Part shown: positions 16,485-22,689 of the stretch, piece after piece
Layout of the letters: each line of letters starts with the position of its first letter
Position numbering within the stretch: the stretch's first letter is position 1
Source: Actinomycetota bacterium
Lineage (GTDB): Bacteria > Actinomycetota > Thermoleophilia > Solirubrobacterales > Solirubrobacteraceae
Direction of reading: 5' to 3'
Assembly: GCA_009699245.1 (NCBI GenBank)
Contig: WLOQ01000006.1
Location: forward strand, 62,001-126,000
Length of the DNA: 64,000 nt
Made by a program: the position numbers and the translations under genes
Notes under the pieces: model-generated
Told to the model about the DNA's origin: nothing
The model's input: the letters and a program-made list of their open reading frames with translations, nothing else
Database searches by the model: none

Positions 16485-16865
16485 TCATCCCACCTGCGGT
16501 CGGAGGGCGCAGCCCAGGCGCTCCCCGGCCCAGATCACGAGCAGCCCGGCGGCCAAGCTGCCCGCGACGTTCAGCACAGCGAGGCCGCGCCGACCCTCGG
16601 TCGCGAGCCGGTGGGTGTCGAGCATCCAGGTGCTGAAGGTCGTGAAGGTGCCGAGCAGGCCCGTGATCAGGAGGGTGCGCGCCGTCCCGCTCACTGCCGC
16701 GCCGGCGAGCACGCCGACCACGAAGGTGCCGGTGAGGTTGGCCACCAGGGTTCCGATGGGGAACGGCATGGCAGCGCGGCGGTCCGCGGATGCCGTCACG
16801 AGCATGCGCGCGACCGCGCCGAGGCCGCCGAGTGCGGCGACGCCGATCCAGAGCCCGGCGCTCAT
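16485..16865 (-). CDS. crcB: Fluoride channel protein CrcB/FluC (second of pair)
   Basis: 126 aa, four predicted membrane helices. Family motifs are GGLGAVARMLV, PIGTLVANLTGTFVVGVLA and the polar-track segment GLLGTFTTFSTWMLDT with its conserved Thr/Ser and Phe residues. Fluc channels are dual-topology dimers that expel cytoplasmic fluoride. The start overlaps the stop of the preceding crcB by 4 nt, implying coupled translation. I chose ATG 16865; the longer reading frame is antisense noise. Confidence 0.93.
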   Translation of the reverse strand: MSAGLWIGVAALGGLGAVARMLVTASADRRAAMPFPIGTLVANLTGTFVVGVLAGAAVSGTARTLLITGLLGTFTTFSTWMLDTHRLATEGRRGLAVLNVAGSLAAGLLVIWAGERLGCALRPQVG

Positions 16866-17257
16866 CCGTGCAGCGGCCCTCGCCGCTCGAGCAGGTCGGC
16901 GAGGGCGATGGCCCCGAGGCCCCCGGCGAGGAGCGCCGCGAGGTAGCCCGCCGCGAGCGCCACCGCACCCGTGTCGAGCATCTGGAGCACCTCGAGCTGC
17001 ATCGCCGAGAACGTGGTGAGCGCGCCGCAGAGGCCGGTCCCCAGGAGCGGGCGCGCGTGCCGGAGGGGCCGGGGATGGTGCTGGGCATGGGCGACCACGA
17101 GGCCGAGGAGGAAGGCGCCGGTGAGGTTCGCGATCAGCGTCGCCCAGGACCACGAGCCCGGATCATGCGCGAACGCCTCGCCGAGGCGGGCGCGCGCGAT
17201 CGCGCCCAGCGCGCCGCCGGCGAAGACGGCTGCCAGCTCGCGCGGATCGGCCCTCAC
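16862..17257 (-). CDS. crcB: Fluoride channel protein CrcB/FluC (first of pair)
   Basis: 131 aa, four helices. It has FAGGALGAIARARLGEAF, TLIANLTGAFLLGLVVA and GTGLCGALTTFSAMQLE. Paired crcB genes are known where two different subunits form an obligate heterodimer with each in one orientation. GTG 17257 is the start. I looked for the crcB (fluoride) riboswitch upstream and did not see its conserved segments. Confidence 0.93.
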   Translation of the reverse strand: MRADPRELAAVFAGGALGAIARARLGEAFAHDPGSWSWATLIANLTGAFLLGLVVAHAQHHPRPLRHARPLLGTGLCGALTTFSAMQLEVLQMLDTGAVALAAGYLAALLAGGLGAIALADLLERRGPLHG

Positions 17258-17349
17258 AGTGCGTCATGGTCGCGGCTGGAGCGGCCGGACCGCAGCCCGC
17301 TGGGCGCGACCTTCCGCCCCTGACCGCGCCGATGCGTCACCATAGGGGT

Positions 17350-17985
17350 ATGACTGAGCCGCGCAGCGTGAAGATCTCTGACGATGAGCGCGGCGCGTGG
17401 TCCTCGGACCGGCCGCGACGTGAGGGCTCCGGTCCGCCCCGCGAGCCCGACCTCTCGACCCGTTGCCGGGTCCTGCGCCCGACCGATCGGATGCGGTACA
17501 GCCCGGGCAGCCTCGTCTTCATCGTCTCTCCCTCGGAGGCCGAGCGCGAGCGGTTCCTCGAGCGCGTCTTCGTCGAGGAGAAGGGCGCCGTGCTGTCCCC
17601 GGGGAAGATCCGCGAGCTGATCGCGGGTCGTGTGCCCGACGATGTGCTCGAGGAGAAGGCGACCGAGCTCGCCGCTGCGGCCGCGCTCAAGCGCATCGAG
17701 GCCGGCGAGTCGACCGTGGTCGCCCCGGACGGCCTGGCCGCCGAGCAGCGCAAGGCGCTGCTGCAGGCCGCATCCAAGCTCCGGCGCCCGCGGCACATGA
17801 TCCTGCTCGACGTCGGTCGCGATGACCTTGACGAGGAGAAGCGCGAGGAGCTCAACGCCCTGCGCACCTCACTCGACGCCGGGGAGCTCGGCAAGGAGGG
17901 GTTCCAGACCGCGATGCGCCTCGGCGGAGCGACGGTCGGTGAGCTCAAGCGGGTCGTGTTCCGCCCCGCGCCGAAGGACGACTGA
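17350..17985 (+). CDS. Degenerate AAA_33/PNKP-like kinase-fold protein
   Basis: 211 aa, not assigned to a named family. An N-terminal 45 residues are polar and probably disordered. The rest follows the order of AAA_33/polynucleotide-kinase-like proteins: a hydrophobic strand SLVFIV where a Walker A loop should be, then VLSPGKIRELIAGR (compare the usual VS.D.IRE.L), GESTVVAPDGLAAEQRKALL (compare VVVD.TN...ERR..L), then PRHMILLDV. The Walker A position reads VSPSEAERERFLER, with no GxxxxGK[ST], so ATP binding is doubtful. ATG 17350 is chosen. It sits beside the RiPP locus, convergent with the precursor. Confidence 0.6.
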   Translation: MTEPRSVKISDDERGAWSSDRPRREGSGPPREPDLSTRCRVLRPTDRMRYSPGSLVFIVSPSEAERERFLERVFVEEKGAVLSPGKIRELIAGRVPDDVLEEKATELAAAAALKRIEAGESTVVAPDGLAAEQRKALLQAASKLRRPRHMILLDVGRDDLDEEKREELNALRTSLDAGELGKEGFQTAMRLGGATVGELKRVVFRPAPKDD

Positions 17986-17990
17986 CCGTC

Positions 17991-18013
17991 ATCCCCCGGC
18001 GCGGTCGGGGGAT
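17991..18013. terminator. Bidirectional terminator hairpin
   Basis: ATCCCCCG (17991-17998) and CGGGGGAT (18006-18013) pair perfectly over a 7-nt loop. It separates the kinase-like gene from the RiPP precursor and overlaps the last base of the precursor stop codon. Confidence 0.75.
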
Positions 18014-18147
18014 CAGGCTGGACCGGAGTCGGTTCCGGAGCCCTCGTTGCCCTTGGCCAGCTCCTCGGCGTCGCCGATCACCTCGATCGCCGGCGCCTCG
18101 TAGGTACGATCCTCCGCGCCCTGCGGGCGCTCCGTCTCGCGGTCCAT
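18013..18147 (-). CDS. Lasso-peptide-like RiPP precursor
   Basis: A 44-codon gene, too short to be found by length alone. The leader contains YEAPAIEVIGDAEELAK. If the core begins at Gly33, then Tyr16, Pro19 and Ile21 occupy positions -17, -14 and -12, the YxxPxL leader rule of lasso precursors read by the RRE/PqqD-like protein. The core would be GNEGSGTDSGPA, with Asp at position 8 suitable for a Gly1-Asp8 macrolactam. Departures from the rule: Ala instead of Thr at -2, and a short core without bulky residues. ATG 18147 has GGAGG 5 nt upstream; an in-frame ATG at 18159 is possible. It sits beside K, cyclase, RRE and nucleotidyltransferase genes. Confidence 0.8.
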   Translation of the reverse strand: MDRETERPQGAEDRTYEAPAIEVIGDAEELAKGNEGSGTDSGPA

Positions 18148-18157
18148 CGTGTCCTCC

Positions 18158-18982
18158 ATGTCTTCGACCTCAGGAACCGCGACCGTACCAGCGGCGGCCT
18201 ACGGGTTCACCGTTGAGGGGGTCGCGGGCCGTGTGCTCCAGCCGGCAACGGATGCGGGCCGCCCGCTCATGCGCGTGCAGGTGCGCGCGGCCCGCGGGTC
18301 CGCGCCGGAGCAGGTGACCCGGACCATCCCACTGGTCGGCGGCGGGCGGCTGCTGCTCGAGCGCGCTGCCCGGACCGCCATCTTCGAGTTTGCCCGTCCG
18401 GTCGCGGAGGATGAGATCGCGCACCCGTATCTCGGCGTGGCCGCGTCGGTGATGGCCGGCTGGGAGGGGTGGGATTCCCTCCACGCGGGCGCCTTCGTGC
18501 TGCCGGGCGGCCGTGCCCTGGCGGTGCTGGGCGCGCGCGAGGACGGGAAGTCGACGCTGATGGCCGCGCTCGCGCTCGCCGGTGTCCCGGTGCTCACCGA
18601 CGACGTGCTGATCCTCGAGCGAGGAGTCGCGCACGTGGGGCCGCGCTCGGTGGACCTGCGGCCCGGGACCGAGGCGCTGCTATCCAGCGCCGAGCTTGAG
18701 CGCAGCCGCTCCGGCGAGCGGCTGCGGCTCGCGCTGCCGCCGGTCGCCGCATGCGCGCCGCTGGCCGGCTGGGTCGCGCTCGAGTGGGGAGCGCAGGTCG
18801 AGCTCCGGGCGCTGCGCCCGGCGCACCGCCTGCACCGTCTGGCGCGCGCCCACAGCCGCGCGGGGGACCCGGCCGACGCCGCGCTGCTCGAGCTCGCGCG
18901 GCTCCCGGGGTGGGTCCTGACCCGTCCTCGTGGTGCGCGCTGGCTACCCGCGGTGACCGGGCGTCTGCTCGAGCTCGGCTGA
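18158..18982 (+). CDS. HPr kinase-like protein of RiPP locus
   Basis: 274 aa with a C-terminal HPr-kinase-like domain. Walker A is GAREDGKST (125-133), preceded by SLHAGAFVL and followed by GVPVLTDDVLIL with the acidic pair Asp148-Asp149. Such kinases recur in lasso clusters; the characterised PadeK/ThcoK group phosphorylates a C-terminal serine of its peptide. It is divergent from the precursor with only 10 nt between start codons, and its last 39 nt overlap the tail of the convergent cyclase gene. GTG 18149 is an alternative start. Confidence 0.85.
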   Translation: MSSTSGTATVPAAAYGFTVEGVAGRVLQPATDAGRPLMRVQVRAARGSAPEQVTRTIPLVGGGRLLLERAARTAIFEFARPVAEDEIAHPYLGVAASVMAGWEGWDSLHAGAFVLPGGRALAVLGAREDGKSTLMAALALAGVPVLTDDVLILERGVAHVGPRSVDLRPGTEALLSSAELERSRSGERLRLALPPVAACAPLAGWVALEWGAQVELRALRPAHRLHRLARAHSRAGDPADAALLELARLPGWVLTRPRGARWLPAVTGRLLELG

Positions 18983-20119
18983 GCCGTCGCAGGCGAGCCA
19001 CGCGGCCTGCAGCGCAAGCGCGGCGGAGCCGCGCGGGATGCGGGCCAGCCATGCGGCGCGCAGCACCTCGGGGTCGACGAGCTCCGGATGGAACGACGTT
19101 CCGTCCCACTGGCGGGCGAACTCCCGGCTGCGCTCGCGCAGATAGGCGCTCAGGAAGTGCGCCTTCGAGGACCGGGTGACGACCTGCGGATCGAGGTCAT
19201 CACCTGCCAGAAGGCCCATGATCGCGGCGCGGTCTCCCAGCCCGCGCCGTCCGCCCGCACGGGCGAGGGCCGCGAGCACGCCCCGGTCGAGCAGCGGGTG
19301 GAGCGTGACGACGTCGCGGCCGTCGAACGCGGCGGCGATCGACGCGCAGATGCCGGCCATCACGCGGCGCCGTGGCAGCAGGTCGAGGTACGCGGGCCAG
19401 GAGACGTACTACGCCTGTCTGGCGGCGGCCCACCGGCGCTCGTATTCGCGGTGGGCCTCCGGACGCAGCCACTGCCGCGCAGGCGCTGACGCACGCAGTG
19501 CGCGGCGGCCCAGCGCCGCAGGCGCAAGCCGTTGGGCCGCCAGGATCGCCGACCGACGGCGGCCGGGACGCGGCAGGTGCTCGTTGGGCGCGACGCCGAC
19601 CCAGTAACCGAGCTGGTCACCCCCGTAGCCGGTGATGTACGACCGGCACGGGACCCGCTCGGCGAGCAGCGCGTGCAGCGCCAGATGCGGGGGGTGCACC
19701 ACGCCGAGCCTGCGCAGCAGCCCGGCGGCGATCTGGCCGATGAGGTCGAGTTCCTCATCGACCTCGATGCGCACCCAGTCGTCGAGCGCGAGATCCGCGA
19801 TCACGCGCTCCTGCCACTCGTCCTCGCGGGTGCCCGGGGCATTGCTGAAGCGCACGGTCACCGGGACCGGCGCCGGGAGCCCCTCGCGCCGCGCGACACG
19901 TGTGGCGACGGCGAGCAGCAGCGACGAGTCCACACCGCCCGAGAAGGTGATGACGCAGGGTGAGCGCTTGAGCGCCGGGAGCAGGGCGGCTTCGAGCGCC
20001 GCGCGCGGAGAGACGGCGACCGGCTCCTCGAGGAGTGGGGGTGGGCCGCCGGGCTCGGTGCCGAGTGCCGCACCGGTGAGGACCTCCAGCGTGGTGAGCC
20101 GCAGGACCTGCGGGGTCAT
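18944..20119 (-). pseudogene. Cyclase-type asparagine synthetase interrupted by in-frame UAG
   Basis: The frame has 392 codons, broken by TAG at 19409-19411 (codon 237) and otherwise open to 18944. The PP-loop ATPase motif FSGGVDSS is at 59-66, SYITGYGGDQLGYWVG follows, and after the UAG the same frame continues SWPAYLDLLPRRRVMAGICA and VTRSSKAHFLSAYLRERSRE. It lacks the N-terminal glutaminase domain of complete AsnB or of standard lasso cyclases (about 600 aa), so even the intact form would be a C-domain-only protein. It would adenylate the acceptor side chain to close a macrolactam. It overlaps the PqqD gene by ATGA. A real nonsense mutation, sequencing error and readthrough cannot be told apart here. 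Confidence 0.85.
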
Positions 20120-20385
20120 CGGCGCTCGAGCAGCCCGCGTGCCTCGAGGCCCGCGACGAACGCGGTGACATCGGCTGCCGCGACGCCCTGCTCGACGTCA
20201 AACCGCGCCAGCAACGCAGCCGTGAGCTCCGGTTCGGTCGCGCCTTCGAGCAGGAGCGACCAGAGCACGGCCCCGCTGCCGGTGAGAGCGAGGTACTCGC
20301 CGGCGAGGCGGTCGAGCGCAACGATCTCATCGTCCACCTGGCGCCACTCGACGGCGTCTCCCCGAACCCGGATCGTCCCGCTCAC
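20116..20385 (-). CDS. PqqD-like RiPP recognition element (B1-type)
   Basis: 89 aa, the size of a stand-alone RRE. The winged-helix pattern is evident: IRVRGDAVEWRQVDDEIVAL, LDRLAGEYLALTGSGAVLWS and a helical end LTAALLARFDVEQGVAAAD. In lasso systems this protein binds the YxxPxL leader and presents it to the processing enzymes. GTG 20385 overlaps the upstream stop by 4 nt, and the cyclase start overlaps its own stop, so the three minus-strand genes are translationally coupled. The longer reading frame runs inside the nucleotidyltransferase gene and is noise. Confidence 0.92.
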   Translation of the reverse strand: MSGTIRVRGDAVEWRQVDDEIVALDRLAGEYLALTGSGAVLWSLLLEGATEPELTAALLARFDVEQGVAAADVTAFVAGLEARGLLERR

Positions 20386-21317
20386 CGTGCCGCCCTCCGT
20401 GCTCGCCGCATCGCGAGCAGGGACGGTACCGCGTGGCGCCCGAGCCAGAGCGGGTGCGAGAGGTACGCGAGCAGGAGGCCGGCACGGCCGCGCCGTGCGA
20501 GCGGCCGCCAGAGGCGCAGGGCGGCCGGCATCGGTAGCGCCGTGCGCGCGATCAGCCGCGCCCGGGCACCCGCGCCGGGCGTGCGCAGCAGCCAATCCAT
20601 GCCGGCGGCCAGGGGCGGTGCGCCCTGGGCCTTCAGCAGCACCTCGGCCGGTGCCTCGCGGTTGAGGTGGAGTCGGTCGGCGAGCGCCGTCCCCGCCGGT
20701 GAGCAGCGCAGGCCGGCAGCGAAGGCGGGCGCTGCTCCGAGGGCTTCGGCGATCCCGGCGGCCCGGCGCCAGGAGCGGTCCGGCAGCCGCGCAGCGGCGC
20801 GTTCGACCTCGCTCAGTGCCTTCGGTGAGCGCGGCCCGTGATGCGCGGCGTGGAGCGCGATCTGGACGAGCGCCGCCTCGTCATCGAGCGCCTCGACCTC
20901 TGCACCGCAGAGGCTCAGTGTGCGCGTGTGTCCGGCGAGGACCGCGAAGACGTCCGCGGGGGCCGCCGTGGCGCCGGGCAGTGTCCGGTGGAGGTCAACC
21001 GAGGCCCCCGCCGGCGTGGACCATTCGTGGGCGTGGACCGGCCGGTGCCCGCGCAGGGCGCCGTCGTCCACCAGCGGCCGGTACCCGAGCTGCGTCAGCA
21101 CGCTCGCGGCGCGCTCGGCATCCATGTCGCGGACCAGGAGGTCCACGTCGGTGTACGTGCGCAGCTCGCCCGCGTCATAGAGGAGGTCCGCCAGCGCCGG
21201 ACCCTTCAGCAGGATGGTCGCAACGCCCGCTTCGCGCAGCCGGTGCATCACGGACGCCGTCTGGAGGTCGACGCCGATGACGCGTGCCGCGCGAATCCGT
21301 GCGTCGGGCGCGGGCAT
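20382..21317 (-). CDS. Nucleotidyltransferase-family protein (NTP_transf_5) of RiPP locus
   Basis: 311 aa. The nucleotidyltransferase signature is ILLKGPALADLLYDAGELR followed by TYTDVDLLV, giving the Dx[DE] metal pair, and VDLHRTLPG as the third acidic strand. The C-terminal half is helical and Arg-rich. Proteins of this group recur in lasso-like clusters with an HprK homologue; their reaction is undescribed as far as I know. First gene of the minus operon, with its own leaderless -10. Confidence 0.88.
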   Translation of the reverse strand: MPAPDARIRAARVIGVDLQTASVMHRLREAGVATILLKGPALADLLYDAGELRTYTDVDLLVRDMDAERAASVLTQLGYRPLVDDGALRGHRPVHAHEWSTPAGASVDLHRTLPGATAAPADVFAVLAGHTRTLSLCGAEVEALDDEAALVQIALHAAHHGPRSPKALSEVERAAARLPDRSWRRAAGIAEALGAAPAFAAGLRCSPAGTALADRLHLNREAPAEVLLKAQGAPPLAAGMDWLLRTPGAGARARLIARTALPMPAALRLWRPLARRGRAGLLLAYLSHPLWLGRHAVPSLLAMRRARRAAR

Positions 21318-21323
21318 CGGCCG

Positions 21324-21329
21324 ATTCTA
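21324..21329 (-). promoter_or_regulatory. -10 element TAGAAT, promoter of RiPP modification operon
   Basis: On the minus strand TAGAAT is followed by 6 nt and ATG 21317. It lies directly after the terminator of the lipase gene. Confidence 0.6.
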
Positions 21330-21336
21330 CGTCGGG

Positions 21337-21374
21337 CCTGGGTCGGGACACGATGCGTCGTATCCCGACCCAGG
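21337..21374. terminator. Strong terminator hairpin after lipase gene
   Basis: A 12-bp perfect stem (21337-21348 with 21363-21374), one C/A mismatch, 4 further pairs and a TGCG loop. It isolates the lipase gene from the RiPP operon. Confidence 0.8.
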
Positions 21375-21385
21375 CGGCCGGAGGG

Positions 21386-22594
21386 CTACTTCAGGAGCTT
21401 CGCGAGGAAGCTATCGGCCTTCTTCGCGGCCTTCGGGGTCTTCGCGACGATCCCGCCGTGGTCGGCCGTGGGATAGACGACGTACGTGACCTTCGTGCCC
21501 TTGCCCTTGAGCTCCGGAATGAGCTGATCGGTGAAGCCCTTGAACACGGTCGTGTCGGCGCCGCCCTGGAGGATGAGCGTCGGGACGCTGATCTTCACGC
21601 CCGGGTTGGTCGCCTCAAGCGCGGGATAGAGCCCCGAGAGGTCCTGTCCGTCGGCGACGAGCTTTGCGGGAGCAAGTGCACCAAAGGCGCTCGTGCTGCC
21701 GATCGTGTCGACGCACTCCGTGTCGAGCTTCGGCAGGAGGGCCTTTGCAGGGTCGGAGAGCACCGCGTCGAGGCTGAAGCCCGGCGAGACGAGCGCTGAC
21801 CCCTTCGCGATCATGATCGCGAGTCCACTCAGGCCGTTCGGCGTCTGCAGGTTGCCGAGCAGCTGCGCCTGCTCCTTCAGGTGGGACGCCGGCGCATACG
21901 CGACGACGGCCTTGAGCTTCAGCTCCGGAGCGACGGTCGCGGCGAGCGAGCCCGCGAACAGTGCGCCGTGCGCGCCCTGCGAGTGGCCGGCGATCGCGTA
22001 CGACTTGCCGACCTTCTTGTCGATGCCGCGTGCGGCGCGGACGATGTCGATGATTCCGCGGCCTTCCGAGCTGCCGACGAGGTACGGATGCTCGTGCCAC
22101 GGCGTGCCGAGGCCTTCGAAGTCACTGCGTGCGACGACCCAGCCGCGCTTGAGCCAGCGGTTCAGCGTCGCGTCGGAGTACGTCACGTATGACTTGAACG
22201 ACGACGACGCCGTCACGCGCGAGGGTGCGCACACGTCGGCGAGGCCGGTCGTGCCGTGGCCCCAGCTGATGACCTTCCAGCCGCCCTTGGGCGCCTTGCC
22301 CTTCGGGATGCTGACGAGGCCGGAGACCGGAATACGCCCGCCGTCGGTGCCGCGCGAGGTGTAGAGGACGCGGTAGGTCGCCTTGGCGCTCTTCAGCGCA
22401 GCCGGGCCACTGATCTTGCGGGCCCAGAGGACCTTTCCGTCGCCCTCCGGCCACGAATGCTGCGGACCCTCATAGAACTCCTGCACGCCGGCCGGGCCGA
22501 CGTCGAAGGCGGCGGAGGACGCCGCGGGTGCGATCGCCCCAAGCGAGCACGCAAGCAGTGCGGCGCTGATGAGACGGCGGGACTGACGGGACAT
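21386..22594 (-). CDS. Secreted lipase-family alpha/beta hydrolase
   Basis: 402 aa. The signal peptide is RRLISAALLACSLGAIAPA with cleavage near AASSAA. The fold matches the secretory lipase (LIP) family: VISWGHGTTGLADVCAPS (oxyanion loop), WVVARSDFEGLG, nucleophile elbow AIAGHSQGAHGALF, and LILQGGADTTV plus YPTADHGG supplying Asp and His. It is probably exported and cleaves ester bonds in lipids. Ribosome site GAGGAGAG precedes ATG 22594. Strong terminator follows. Confidence 0.9.
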   Translation of the reverse strand: MSRQSRRLISAALLACSLGAIAPAASSAAFDVGPAGVQEFYEGPQHSWPEGDGKVLWARKISGPAALKSAKATYRVLYTSRGTDGGRIPVSGLVSIPKGKAPKGGWKVISWGHGTTGLADVCAPSRVTASSSFKSYVTYSDATLNRWLKRGWVVARSDFEGLGTPWHEHPYLVGSSEGRGIIDIVRAARGIDKKVGKSYAIAGHSQGAHGALFAGSLAATVAPELKLKAVVAYAPASHLKEQAQLLGNLQTPNGLSGLAIMIAKGSALVSPGFSLDAVLSDPAKALLPKLDTECVDTIGSTSAFGALAPAKLVADGQDLSGLYPALEATNPGVKISVPTLILQGGADTTVFKGFTDQLIPELKGKGTKVTYVVYPTADHGGIVAKTPKAAKKADSFLAKLLK

Positions 22595-22689
22595 GGCTCT
22601 CCTCGATCGACGATGTGGGCGAACGCCGCCCAGTTGGTGCGCAGTGTCACATACGCGGGTGACGCGCGTGGCGGTTCACGGGCCGCGCG

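Noticed and set aside
17258-17349. Fluoride (crcB) riboswitch upstream of the crcB pair
   Set aside because: I looked for its conserved segments on the minus strand and could not find them in order.
18944-20119. Two separate genes in place of one asparagine synthetase
   Set aside because: Both pieces are in the same frame, separated only by one TAG, and together follow one family's motif order.
22636-22655. Extra copy of the P450 operator (AGTGTCACA)
   Set aside because: Only one half-site matches; the inverted arm is missing.
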